From contig NZ_SGXG01000001.1 in NCBI RefSeq assembly GCF_004216715.1, positions 1,674,001 to 1,738,000 of the forward strand: a DNA stretch of 64,000 nucleotides, written 5' to 3'. The stretch is from Cecembia calidifontis. Lineage in GTDB: Bacteria > Bacteroidota > Bacteroidia > Cytophagales > Cyclobacteriaceae. Within the stretch, counting starts at the first letter, position 1, and each line of letters begins with the position of its first letter. The notes beneath the pieces were generated by a model that saw only the letters and a list, made by a program, of their open reading frames with translations, was not told where the DNA came from and searched no databases. Below, in pieces: positions 25,427 through 33,714 of the stretch. Made by a program: the position numbers and the translations under genes.

Positions 25427-25458
25427 AAAAAGCCCTGGTTTTTCAGGGCTTTTTTTTT
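25427..25458. terminator. Bidirectional terminator between lipoprotein and glyS genes
   Basis: Stem agccctg (25431-25437) / cagggct (25444-25450), flanked by four A residues and followed by eight T residues. It serves the rightward lipoprotein gene and the leftward glycyl-tRNA synthetase gene, whose stop codon is adjacent. Confidence 0.85.
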
Positions 25459-26924
25459 CAAATCTTCTCAAAAATCCTTCTAAAGCTGCATGCTTCCGTC
25501 AATCGGGCATGTAGGTCAGCGATTGCAATCCTTTCCTGTTCGGTGGTATCCCTATGTCGGATGGTGACGGTATTGTCTTCCAAAGTCTGATGGTCCACTG
25601 CGATACAGAAAGGCGTACCGATCAAATCCTGACGGGTATAACGCTTTCCGATGGAAGCAGCTTCTTCATAGATGATATTGAAATCGTACTTCAGAGCTTC
25701 CACAATCTCCTTTGCTTTTTCAGGAAGGCCATCTTTCTTCACCAATGGCAGGATAGCTGCTTTAACAGGGGCAATGGCAGGATGGAATTTTAGATAGGTT
25801 CTTTGTTTGCCTTCTACTTCCTCTTCTACAAAGGCATTGCACAAGGTCATCAGGAACAGACGGTCAGCACCAATAGAGGTCTCAATCACATAAGGGATGT
25901 AATTTTGGTTGATCTCCGGATCGAAGTATTGCTGTTTCTTTTTGGAATATTCCTGATGGCTCTTTAGGTCAAAGTCTGTTCTGGAATGGATACCTTCCAC
26001 TTCTTTGAATCCGAATGGGAACTCATACTCAATGTCCATGGCCGCATTGGCATAGTGTGCCAATTTTTCATGGTCATGTCTTCTCAATTTCTCCTCGGGA
26101 ATGCCCAAAGCTTTGTGCCATTTCATTCGGGCTTCTGCCCATTCCTTATACCATTCCAGTTCTGAACCAGGACGGACAAAAAACTGCATTTCCATCTGCT
26201 CGAATTCCCTCATCCTGAAGATGAACTGTCTGGCGACAATTTCATTTCTGAAGGCCTTACCGATCTGGGCAATGCCAAAAGGCACTTTCATTCTGGCCGT
26301 CTTCTGCACATTGAGGAAGTTCACAAAAATACCCTGGGCTGTTTCCGGTCTCAGGTAGATGGTAGAAGCATCTTCGGCTACGGAACCCACTTGGGTAGAA
26401 AACATCAGGTTAAATTGCCTTACCTCGGTCCAGTTGGCAGTTCCGCTGATCGGACATACGATGCCTTCATTGATGATCAGGTCGCGTACCCCGGCGAAGT
26501 CCTCTGCTTCCAGTAACCTGGCCATGGCGCTCAACAATTCCTGTGCCCTTGCCTTGTCTCCTGACTGTTCGTACTGGGCAGCTTTTTCTTCAATAAGGAC
26601 ATCTGCACGGTAACGCTTCTTGCTGTCCTTATTGTCTATCATGGGGTCATTGAAACTGTCCACGTGGCCTGAAGCCTTCCAGGTAGTAGGATGCATAAAA
26701 ATTGCTGCATCAATCCCAACAATATTGTCATTGAGACGGGTCATGGTTTCCCACCATAGTCGCTTTAGGTTGTTTTTCAATTCCACCCCATAAGCTCCGT
26801 AATCATATACAGCTTGAAGGCCATCGTAAATTTCAGAAGAGGGGTACACAAAGCCATACTCTTTGGCGTGTGCAATAATATCTTTCAGTTGCGCGTTTTC
26901 CGCAGTTTGTTCAGTTTTTGCCAT
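25458..26924 (-). CDS. glyS: Glycyl-tRNA synthetase, alpha2 type
   Basis: 488 aa from ATG 26924 (MAKTEQTAEN); the in-frame TTG at 26933 is not needed. Class II aaRS motifs are present: motif 2 QIGKAFRNEIVARQFIFRMREFEQMEMQFF and motif 3 ETSIGADRLFLMTLCNAF. The N-terminal YGFVYPSSEIYDGLQAVYDYGAYGVELKNN and the C-terminal anticodon-binding domain (IAPVKAAILPLVKKDGLPEKA) identify the single-chain dimeric enzyme rather than the bacterial GlyQ/GlyS tetramer. It charges tRNA-Gly in the cytoplasm. No T-box is seen upstream. Confidence 0.96.
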   Translation of the reverse strand: MAKTEQTAENAQLKDIIAHAKEYGFVYPSSEIYDGLQAVYDYGAYGVELKNNLKRLWWETMTRLNDNIVGIDAAIFMHPTTWKASGHVDSFNDPMIDNKDSKKRYRADVLIEEKAAQYEQSGDKARAQELLSAMARLLEAEDFAGVRDLIINEGIVCPISGTANWTEVRQFNLMFSTQVGSVAEDASTIYLRPETAQGIFVNFLNVQKTARMKVPFGIAQIGKAFRNEIVARQFIFRMREFEQMEMQFFVRPGSELEWYKEWAEARMKWHKALGIPEEKLRRHDHEKLAHYANAAMDIEYEFPFGFKEVEGIHSRTDFDLKSHQEYSKKKQQYFDPEINQNYIPYVIETSIGADRLFLMTLCNAFVEEEVEGKQRTYLKFHPAIAPVKAAILPLVKKDGLPEKAKEIVEALKYDFNIIYEEAASIGKRYTRQDLIGTPFCIAVDHQTLEDNTVTIRHRDTTEQERIAIADLHARLTEACSFRRIFEKI

Positions 26925-26930
26925 AGCCCG

Positions 26931-26960
26931 CAAAATTAATTAAAATGCCTGAATAGCAAG
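26931..26960 (-). promoter_or_regulatory. Putative promoter of glyS
   Basis: Read on the minus strand, CTTG, 18 bases, then TAATTTTG (plus-strand caag 26957-26960 and caaaatta 26931-26938) match the Bacteroidota promoter pattern. The -7 box ends only ~7 bases before the ATG, which would give an almost leaderless mRNA, so the match may be fortuitous. Confidence 0.3.
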
Positions 26961-27133
26961 TTTTATAGGTTTAAAAATCAGTTTTTGGTTTAAGGAAAAT
27001 GGATAGTTGTCGATTAGCAGCTACCCATTGCAAATATTAAAACCTTAAACTCTTAACCCCTTAGTCTCTCAGTCTCCCTATCCCTCTGTCTCCCAGTTCC
27101 TCCATCCTTTTGTTTCAAAAGTCTTTCGCCCAC

Positions 27134-27850
27134 TCAGCCCTCAAGCTGTCTCCTGTACATTTGAATGGTATTTTCCAAGCCATAGTACAAGGCATCACAG
27201 ATCAAGGCATGGCCAATAGATACTTCATCTAAGAAGGGAATACTTTGCTTCAAAAACTTTAGGTTGTGCAGGTCCAGGTCATGCCCGGCATTAAGGCCTA
27301 GACCCAATTCTTTCGCAATTTGGGCCACTTCCACATAGGGCTTTACTGCTTTTTCACGGTTCAGATGGTAATGAGAGGCATAAGGTTCAGTGTACAACTC
27401 AACCCTGTCCGTGCCAGTAGTTTTGGCAGGTTCAAAATATTTGGCTTCGGGATTGATAAAAATGGAAACTCTTGTTCCGATTTCTTTCAGTTCGGCAACA
27501 ATATCTTTGAGCATTTCCTGATGGGTAATGGTGTCCCAACCGCTATTGGAGGTGATGGCATTAGGGGGATCTGGAACCAGGGTTGCCTGTGCCGGTTTAA
27601 CCATTCGGACGAGCTCCATGTAGCGTTTGTCCGGATAGCCTTCAATATTGAATTCAGTACTCAGAACAGGGGCCAGGTCGAGGACATCCTGATAGCGGAT
27701 ATGCCTTTCATCCGGCCTTGGGTGTACGGTAATGCCTTCTGCGCCGAATCGCTCACAATCCAGGGCTACCTTAACTACATCCGGATTGTTGCCGCCACGG
27801 GCATTTCTCAGGGTGGCGATTTTGTTAATATTTACACTGAGTTTGGTCAT
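27134..27850 (-). CDS. pdxJ: Pyridoxine 5'-phosphate synthase PdxJ
   Basis: 238 aa, the family length. It starts TKLSVNINKIATLRNARGGNNPDV and has the phosphate-binding and active-site segments EGITVHPRPDERHI, NIEGYP, LVPDPP, SIFINPE and GLNAGHDLDLHNL. It condenses 1-deoxy-D-xylulose 5-phosphate with 3-amino-2-oxopropyl phosphate to form pyridoxine 5'-phosphate in the DXP-dependent vitamin B6 pathway. It is transcribed divergently from yqeY with a 60-base intergenic region containing overlapping promoter motifs. Confidence 0.96.
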   Translation of the reverse strand: MTKLSVNINKIATLRNARGGNNPDVVKVALDCERFGAEGITVHPRPDERHIRYQDVLDLAPVLSTEFNIEGYPDKRYMELVRMVKPAQATLVPDPPNAITSNSGWDTITHQEMLKDIVAELKEIGTRVSIFINPEAKYFEPAKTTGTDRVELYTEPYASHYHLNREKAVKPYVEVAQIAKELGLGLNAGHDLDLHNLKFLKQSIPFLDEVSIGHALICDALYYGLENTIQMYRRQLEG

Positions 27851-27907
27851 TTTCCTAAATTAAAAGGTAATTTTGTACAAATTTACACCTATAACACAAA
27901 GAACAAG
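27842..27907. promoter_or_regulatory. Overlapping divergent promoters of pdxJ and yqeY
   Basis: Rightward: TTTG 27842-27845 and TAATTTTG 27868-27875 (22-base spacing). Leftward: CTTG (plus-strand caag 27904-27907), 18 bases, TAAATTTG (plus-strand caaattta 27878-27885). Both match TTTG-N17-23-TAnnTTTG, and the two -7 boxes lie only 2 bases apart in opposite orientation. Confidence 0.45.
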
Positions 27908-27910
27908 ACA

Positions 27911-28360
27911 ATGAGTTTAAAGGCAAGTGTAGAAAGTGAAATTAAAAAGGCCATGCTGGCCAAGGACAAGGACAGGTTGAGGGCATTGCGTGCAATCAAG
28001 TCCCTGATTTTATTGGAAGAGACCAAAGGAGGAACGTCCGGCGAAATTTCCCAGGAGGATGAAATTAAGTTATTGACCAAAGCAGCCAAACAGCGCAAGG
28101 ACTCCGCGGATATCTACAAGCAGCAAAACCGTGAGGATCTCTATGCGGTGGAAATGGCGGAATTGGAAATAATCAATGAATTTTTACCTAAGCAACTCAC
28201 CGAAGAAGAGTTAGAGGCAGAATTAAGAAAGATCATTGCCGAAGTGGGAGCTGAAGGGCCGAAAGATATGGGAAAAGTCATGGGGGCAGCCACCAAGGCT
28301 TTGGCCGGCAAGGCAGACGGAAAACTGATTTCCCAAAAAGTAAAAACATTATTGGGTTGA
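27911..28360 (+). CDS. yqeY: GatB/YqeY domain-containing protein
   Basis: 149 aa from ATG 27911. The frame is open far upstream, antisense to pdxJ, but that part is a shadow. YqeY hallmarks are the helical N-terminus with RLRALRAIKSLILLEETK, then LTKAAKQRKDSADIYKQQNREDL, INEFLPKQLTEEELE and a C-terminal KDMGKVMGAATKALAGKADGKLIS. The domain resembles the tRNA-binding tail of GatB; its cellular role is uncertain, possibly tRNA-dependent amidation or translation quality. It is the first gene of a compact yqeY-cvpA-pabA series. Confidence 0.92.
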   Translation: MSLKASVESEIKKAMLAKDKDRLRALRAIKSLILLEETKGGTSGEISQEDEIKLLTKAAKQRKDSADIYKQQNREDLYAVEMAELEIINEFLPKQLTEEELEAELRKIIAEVGAEGPKDMGKVMGAATKALAGKADGKLISQKVKTLLG

Positions 28361-28364
28361 TGAC

Positions 28365-28910
28365 TTGGCCATACTGGATTTTGTCATATTGATCTTTTTG
28401 GCCTTGGGGGCCTACAGCGGCTATAGGCAGGGATTGTTTATCAGTATCCTGTCTATTGTGGCATTTGTATTGGCCTTGATTTTGGCTTTCCATTTGATGG
28501 ACTGGGGGGCACAAAAGCTGGCAGGGCATGTTACCGAACTGACTTTTGCGCTTCCCTTTGTGGCTTTTATCATGATTTTTTTAGGCGTCATTCTGATCAT
28601 TAGGGGTTTGGCCTATTTGGTGAAAAAAACATTGGATTTTACCATTTTGGGCTCTGTGGACAGTTTGGCCGGAGGTATTTTGGGTGTTGTCAAAACTGCT
28701 TTTATTTTGAGTTTTTTCATTTGGATTGCCAATGCCTTTGAAGTTAAGGTGACGGAGGAATGGACCAAAGAGTCCAAAACCTATGCTTTTATTCAACCGA
28801 TGGCTCCGGTTGCGGTCAGGGCGCTGGACAATTTTACCCCGATCATCAGTCAGACCATCAGTAAAGTTCAATCCATGGTTAAAATCACGGCAGATGGTAC
28901 TGTTGATTGA
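28365..28910 (+). CDS. CvpA family membrane protein
   Basis: 181 aa, starting at TTG 28365, 4 bases after the yqeY stop; no ATG is available early in this frame. Four hydrophobic helices (FVILIFLALGAYSGYRQGLF, ILSIVAFVLALILAFHLM, ALPFVAFIMIFLGVILIIRG, GGILGVVKTAFILSFFIWIA) and the GYRQGL segment after helix 1 define the CvpA/colicin V production family. In other bacteria CvpA affects envelope integrity and bile/colicin sensitivity. The C-terminal tail is polar and carries an IQPMAPVAV patch. Its 3' end overlaps the glutamine amidotransferase gene by 17 bases. Confidence 0.85.
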   Translation: MAILDFVILIFLALGAYSGYRQGLFISILSIVAFVLALILAFHLMDWGAQKLAGHVTELTFALPFVAFIMIFLGVILIIRGLAYLVKKTLDFTILGSVDSLAGGILGVVKTAFILSFFIWIANAFEVKVTEEWTKESKTYAFIQPMAPVAVRALDNFTPIISQTISKVQSMVKITADGTVD

Positions 28911-29493
28911 TAATTTTGATTCTTTTTCCCATATGCTTGCCGATTACCTTAGGCAAATTGGCATGGACCTGTACATTGTGAGAAATGATGTAGATCCATC
29001 CCTTTTGATGGATCGGGATTGGGAGGCATTGATCCTTTCTCCTGGTCCGGAAACTCCTGAGAAGGCGGGAAACCTGATGGCCATATTGGATCTGTTTGTT
29101 GGTAAACTTCCGGTTTTAGGAATCTGTCTGGGTCATCAGGCAATAGGTCAATATTTTGGGGCCAATTTGGTGAAAGGCAGGCAACCGGTTCATGGAAAGG
29201 TACACCTGGTATTTCAGAAAAACGCCCATCCCTATTTTCAGGGGATTCCCGAAAACTTTAAAGTGACAAGATACCATTCTTTGGAACTGAGGGATTTACC
29301 ACAAGAATTGGAGATACTTTTGGAGACAGAGGCTGGTGAAATTATGGCCATAGCGCACAGAAATCTGCCCATTTTGGGACTGCAATTCCATCCTGAGGCT
29401 TATTTGACAGAGTATGGTAAGGAGCTTTTGGAAAATTGGTGGGGGTACTGCCAATCTGAAGCATTCAAGGCATTGAGCCTAAGCATTTGGTAA
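28894..29493 (+). CDS. pabA: Anthranilate/aminodeoxychorismate synthase component II (glutamine amidotransferase)
   Basis: 199 aa from ATG 28894, inside the end of cvpA; the upstream open frame is a shadow of that gene. The class-I glutamine amidotransferase core is complete: LLIDNFDSFSHMLADYL, SPGPETPEKAGN, nucleophile Cys in GICLGHQAIG, and the His-Glu pair in LQFHPEAYLTEYG. It supplies ammonia to a TrpE/PabB partner to make anthranilate (tryptophan) or aminodeoxychorismate (folate). No trp or pabB gene is near, so the isolated location favours a PabA or dual-purpose role. The protein is slightly longer than TrpG at the C-terminus. Confidence 0.88.
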   Translation: MVLLIDNFDSFSHMLADYLRQIGMDLYIVRNDVDPSLLMDRDWEALILSPGPETPEKAGNLMAILDLFVGKLPVLGICLGHQAIGQYFGANLVKGRQPVHGKVHLVFQKNAHPYFQGIPENFKVTRYHSLELRDLPQELEILLETEAGEIMAIAHRNLPILGLQFHPEAYLTEYGKELLENWWGYCQSEAFKALSLSIW

Positions 29494-29550
29494 GAAAGGC
29501 ATTGTTTTTGAAGACCAAGTTTGTTATTTTTAATAAAACAGTTTTCAAAC

Positions 29551-30612
29551 ATGGCAATTTTGCGGCTAAGTCTTTTAGTCTTTCTGCTTGGTACTGGCCT
29601 TTGCCATGCGCAGTTCATGATTTTTGAGAATATAGAGCCTTATGTCGAAACTATCGAATTTGTCTTTGAAGAAAATAAACCTTTTGCCCAATGCCATGCC
29701 TCTTCCATCGAAAAGCTTGGATTTGGAAAATATATGATCGTTTGGTTTGCGGGATCCCATGAAAAGAATGATGATGTAGGGATTTGGATGTCCAAAGGAA
29801 GCCCTGGAAACTGGTCTGTACCTTCTCTTTTGATCAAAGTCCGCAATGATCCCCATTGGAATCCTGTGCTGTTTCTTTCTCCGGACAATAGACTGTATTT
29901 GTATTTTAAGGTGGGAAAAGAAATCGATGATTGGGAAACCTGGGTTATGTTTTCAGAAGATTTGGGAGTTACTTGGTCCGATCCTGAGGAATTGGTAGCA
30001 GGTGATAAAGGAGGGAGAGGACCAGTACGTAATCATATCTTGGTATTATCCAATGGTGCTTGGCTGGCTCCGGCTTCCATAGAAAAGAAAAGGGTTTGGA
30101 ATGCTTTTGTAGACAGATCTGATGACAGGGGGGAAAGTTGGTTGAATTCTGAAACCCTGATTTTGGACAGAAAACTAATTACTGGGGAAGGGGTCATCCA
30201 ACCTGCTCTTTGGGAATCTTCCCCTGGAAATGTGCACATGCTTCTGAGAACCTCTACAGGTAAAATAGGCAGAAGTGATTCCAAGGATTATGGCCGTACC
30301 TGGACTCCGGTGGAATTGATTGATTTGCCCAATAACAATTCGGGGATAGATGTGGCACAAATTCAGGGAGAAACCTTGGCTTTGGCATTTAACCCTGTCG
30401 GAAAGAACTGGGGGGCAAGGTATCCCATGGAATTGGCCATTTCTCAAGATAATGGATTGACCTGGCCAATAAGGAAAGTAATAGAAAATGGAAGCGAAGA
30501 CAATGAGTTTTCTTATCCTTCCTTGATTTTTGAGGAAGGGTATCTGGTGTTATGCTACACTTGGAACAGGGAGAATATCCGTTTTGTCAAGCTCAGGTTG
30601 AACGGGAACTAG
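29551..30612 (+). CDS. Secreted sialidase-fold (BNR-repeat) protein
   Basis: 353 aa from ATG 29551, chosen because MAILRLSLLVFLLGTGLCHAQF is a signal peptide. The mature protein is a six-bladed-propeller type sequence with Asp-box-like repeats (SEDLGVTWSDP, SDDRGESWLN, SKDYGRTWTP, SQDNGLTWP), as in sialidases and related exo-glycosidases, ending NEFSYPSLIF. Bacteroidota members are annotated exo-alpha-sialidase. The FRIP arginine-triad context is not obvious here, so it may be a sialidase-like neuraminidase or rhamnosidase-type enzyme. The gene follows pabA with 57 bases between and may be transcribed with it. Confidence 0.8.
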   Translation: MAILRLSLLVFLLGTGLCHAQFMIFENIEPYVETIEFVFEENKPFAQCHASSIEKLGFGKYMIVWFAGSHEKNDDVGIWMSKGSPGNWSVPSLLIKVRNDPHWNPVLFLSPDNRLYLYFKVGKEIDDWETWVMFSEDLGVTWSDPEELVAGDKGGRGPVRNHILVLSNGAWLAPASIEKKRVWNAFVDRSDDRGESWLNSETLILDRKLITGEGVIQPALWESSPGNVHMLLRTSTGKIGRSDSKDYGRTWTPVELIDLPNNNSGIDVAQIQGETLALAFNPVGKNWGARYPMELAISQDNGLTWPIRKVIENGSEDNEFSYPSLIFEEGYLVLCYTWNRENIRFVKLRLNGN

Positions 30613-30710
30613 CTACTGGACGAATAAATTTCAGTATTTGAGGTAATTTTGCATAATTTCTTACCAAGCTGAATTCAATAGGTTAATTGTGAAATTAATC
30701 CCTGGGGAAA

Positions 30711-30748
30711 AGCAAAACCCCTTGGCGGGTTTGCCAAGGGGCTTTGCT
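30711..30748. terminator. Terminator between sialidase-like gene and dnaN
   Basis: A 16-bp stem with a single mismatch (30711-30726 against 30733-30748), loop gggttt. It lies between convergent genes and has A/T-rich outer arms, so it can work in both directions. Confidence 0.8.
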
Positions 30749-30765
30749 TATTAGGTTGGTTGGTT

Positions 30766-31890
30766 TTATACGTAATTGTTCAACATGACCGGCATTACCA
30801 GCATCAGGATGTCTTCGTTTTCTGAAGTTTCTGAAGGCACGATTAATCCGGCACGGTTTGGCGCAGAGAATTGCAAGGTAACCTGTTTGGAGTCCAGGTT
30901 ATTCAGCATTTCAACCAAGAATTTGGCATTGAAGCCGATTTCGATATCCTCACCGTCATGTTCACAGGAAAGCCTTTCGTTGGCTTCGTTGGAGAAATCC
31001 AGGTCTTCGGCAGAGATTTGCAACTCACTTCCTGTCAACTTCAACCTTACCTGATGGGTGGTTTTGTTGGCATAGATGGCTATCCTTCTCAATGAACCTA
31101 AGAAATCCAATCGGTCAATGGTCATGTGGTTAGGATTGTCCACAGGGATTACATTTTCATAATCCGGGAAGCGCTCATCAATCAGCCTACAGATCATTTT
31201 TATGCTGTTGAATTTGAAATAAGCGTTAGAGTTATTGAATTCAAGAGATACCGGTACGTTTTCTGATGGCAGGGTTGACTTCAAAAGATTAAGCGCCTTC
31301 CTTGGGATTATCAGGCTCGCTGGATCTGCAGAAGCGACGTCCACCCTTCTATACCTTACCAATCTGTGGCCATCAGTAGCCACAAATGTAGCATTGGTGC
31401 TGCTCAGGTTGATATACACCCCTGTCATAGCAGGTCTCAATTCATCATTGCTGGTCGCAAAGATGGTATTGCTGATGGCAGAGCTCAAGACTTCCGTAGA
31501 CATATCTACTGCTGTCGCATTGGTCACCGTAGGGATTTTTGGGAAATCGGTAGCATTTTCTCCAGCGAGTTTGTATCGGCCGTTGTCAGAACTGATTTCA
31601 ATACTGTAGGTGTCATGATCAATACTGAAGGTAACGGGCTGTTCCGGAAGGTTTTTTAATGTTTCGATCAGGATCTTTGCAGGAACTGCAATGTTTCCGT
31701 CTTCTTTTGCTTCCACGTCAATTTCTGTCATCATGGAAGTCTGCAAATCAGAGGCAGTAATAGTCAGTTTTCCGTCCTTAATTTCAAAGAGAAAGTTTTC
31801 CAGTATAGGAACAACCGGATTGGTGGTGACTACGCCGTTGATTGCTGAAAGCTGCTTCAAAAGGGCAGAAGAAGAAACAATAAATTTCAT
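30766..31890 (-). CDS. dnaN: DNA polymerase III beta sliding clamp
   Basis: 374 aa, with the standard three-domain clamp layout. Conserved N-terminus MKFIVSSSALLKQLSAINGVVTTNPVVPILENFLFEI, central LVATDGHRLVRYR-type motif (ATFVATDGHRLVRY), and C-terminal IGFNAKFLVEMLNNLDSKQVTLQF leading to the hydrophobic end MLNNYV. It forms the ring that tethers the replicative polymerase. It is not next to dnaA or recF here, as is common in Bacteroidota, and lies downstream of gldG on the same strand with a 141-base gap. Confidence 0.97.
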   Translation of the reverse strand: MKFIVSSSALLKQLSAINGVVTTNPVVPILENFLFEIKDGKLTITASDLQTSMMTEIDVEAKEDGNIAVPAKILIETLKNLPEQPVTFSIDHDTYSIEISSDNGRYKLAGENATDFPKIPTVTNATAVDMSTEVLSSAISNTIFATSNDELRPAMTGVYINLSSTNATFVATDGHRLVRYRRVDVASADPASLIIPRKALNLLKSTLPSENVPVSLEFNNSNAYFKFNSIKMICRLIDERFPDYENVIPVDNPNHMTIDRLDFLGSLRRIAIYANKTTHQVRLKLTGSELQISAEDLDFSNEANERLSCEHDGEDIEIGFNAKFLVEMLNNLDSKQVTLQFSAPNRAGLIVPSETSENEDILMLVMPVMLNNYV

Positions 31891-32031
31891 ATAGAAAGGG
31901 CTTATGTTTTAGCTGTTTTTTGAACAGGGTAAATTTATAAATAAAATTATAAAAGCAGCCTTATGGGGTTAAAAAACCTTGAAATATTGCATAAAGCACA
32001 TGATTTGAAATGAAGCTGGTGTCTTTATCCC

Positions 32032-33714
32032 CTATTTGCTGAACTTTCTTTTTCGCAACCCTGTCCAAATTAGTCCAAGGACAATGAAGAAAAGAACCGG
32101 TGCCAAGACATTGATAGCCTGCCATTTGGTTTTTTCTTCCCGCACCTTGATTTTGTTCAATGGTCTGATTTGTAAGACTTTTGTCCTGGTAGCCATGATA
32201 CCATCCGGTTCCAAAAGGTAGTTTACTGCATTTTGGAGCAGTTGGCGGTTGGCATATTGGGTATTGTTAAAGGGATCCTCTCCCAAGGGTAAAGGATTTC
32301 CGTCCATAAATGACTTTTGACTTTTAAACAAAAGACCGGTTCCTGCTACCAATACCCTTCCTTCACTGGAGTTTTCCCGGAAAGAAGTTTTATTGATTCC
32401 ATCCGGTAGAAACCTATTTTTGAATAAGGAGGTAAATTCTCCTTCCAACAAATAAAGCAGAGGAAGGTTTTTGGAACCAAATTCATTGAGATTTGGCTCC
32501 CGGGACATATCTTCAAAAGCTATTCTGACAGGGGCTGGCATTTTGCGGCTGAAATCGGAACCGAAAATCAATGGCGTTTTTTTAATCCCATCTGCTTTTA
32601 CGGTATCTAAACTTGAGACAAACCTGAACATCACCTGATCCAATCCTTTGGTAATTGGGTGCTTTGCCATTCTTCCTGCGGCCACATAAAATGGCCAAGG
32701 AAGGGGAATGATTTGCTCTTGGTCCCCAAAATTTCCCGCAATGACCGGATGGTAGCCAAAATCCAGGTCCTGGATCAGGTCTTTGTTGACACGGATTCCA
32801 TAGCGGAATAGTAGCTGGTCCAAACCATGTTCTCTTGGCATGGCAATGGTTCCTTCTCCTCCAGCCTCTGCCAGGTTGTATTCCATGGCATCCACCAAGA
32901 AAATCAGATTGCCTCCCTGCATGAGGTATTGGTCTAAGAAATAAATTTCTTTTTCGGAGAAAGCCTCCTTAAGCCCTGCCACAATAATCACATCAAAAGG
33001 ATCCAAGTCTTCTGCTTTGGTAGCCTCCGCCAAAGGAACTTTAAAGACCTCATGCTGGTCTACCAAAGCTTCGACTATCCCAAACCCATCATCCTCGGTC
33101 ATTTCTCCATGGCTGATGGTCATTCCGATGGATTTTTCCTGACCAATGCTCACTTTCCTTATAGCCTGGATCAGTTCAAATTCAAGGTTTTCTATGGATT
33201 GGTTCAGGATTTCATCAGGCCCCATTCCTTTTTCCCCCTTTAAAAGGAGAGCACCTGTCTCAAATTCCTCAGTCCTGACTATTACCCCTGGAAAAATCAG
33301 TTTGCTTTTCTGTCCCCCATCTTCAGTGATGAACAGATTGGTGGGGTTGATCCCATATTCAGCCAAACCTACGATATAATCTTCCCTGATATCTTCGGGT
33401 AGGGTCAGGGGATCTTCATAGAAAAAGGTGATCTTTTGTTTGCTGTAAGCATTAAAGGTTCGGACTGTTTCCTCTATAGCCCGCTGAAGCCTGCGCATGC
33501 CTCCGGGCAGCTTTCCAGTCAAGAGGATTTCTACCTCGATCGGTTCTTGCAGTGATTTCAAAACCTCGATGCTGGATGGGTGCAGGCTGTACTTTTTTTC
33601 TTCTGTTAGGTCTAACCTGAACGGGAAAATCCTTACCAATATTCCTATCAGCACAATAACCGTAAAGATCAGTGCAAGGCTTTTGCCAATGGATGAAAAT
33701 TTGCCCTTTTTCAT
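32032..33714 (-). CDS. gldG: Gliding motility-associated ABC transporter substrate-binding protein GldG
   Basis: 560 aa. An N-terminal transmembrane segment (LALIFTVIVLIGILVRIF) is followed by the typical FRLDLTEEKKYSLHPSSIEVLKSLQEPIEVEILLTGKLPGGMRRLQRAIEETV start of GldG/IFT52-type domains, a long periplasmic region and a C-terminal membrane helix (VLAPVLFFIVLGLIWTGL) with a basic tail. It is part of the GldAFG ABC complex required for gliding in Flavobacterium johnsoniae, although the complex also exists in non-gliders. Its ATG overlaps the gldF stop by 4 bases (ATGA). Confidence 0.94.
   Translation of the reverse strand: MKKGKFSSIGKSLALIFTVIVLIGILVRIFPFRLDLTEEKKYSLHPSSIEVLKSLQEPIEVEILLTGKLPGGMRRLQRAIEETVRTFNAYSKQKITFFYEDPLTLPEDIREDYIVGLAEYGINPTNLFITEDGGQKSKLIFPGVIVRTEEFETGALLLKGEKGMGPDEILNQSIENLEFELIQAIRKVSIGQEKSIGMTISHGEMTEDDGFGIVEALVDQHEVFKVPLAEATKAEDLDPFDVIIVAGLKEAFSEKEIYFLDQYLMQGGNLIFLVDAMEYNLAEAGGEGTIAMPREHGLDQLLFRYGIRVNKDLIQDLDFGYHPVIAGNFGDQEQIIPLPWPFYVAAGRMAKHPITKGLDQVMFRFVSSLDTVKADGIKKTPLIFGSDFSRKMPAPVRIAFEDMSREPNLNEFGSKNLPLLYLLEGEFTSLFKNRFLPDGINKTSFRENSSEGRVLVAGTGLLFKSQKSFMDGNPLPLGEDPFNNTQYANRQLLQNAVNYLLEPDGIMATRTKVLQIRPLNKIKVREEKTKWQAINVLAPVLFFIVLGLIWTGLRKRKFSK

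Noticed and set aside
27320..27910. Long N-terminal extension of YqeY
   Set aside because: The extension is antisense to pdxJ and absent from the family. ATG 27911 gives the normal YqeY start.
28783..28893. 37-residue N-terminal extension of the PabA/TrpG protein
   Set aside because: It overlaps cvpA and is Arg/Trp-rich shadow sequence. The family begins at MVLLIDNFDS, ATG 28894.
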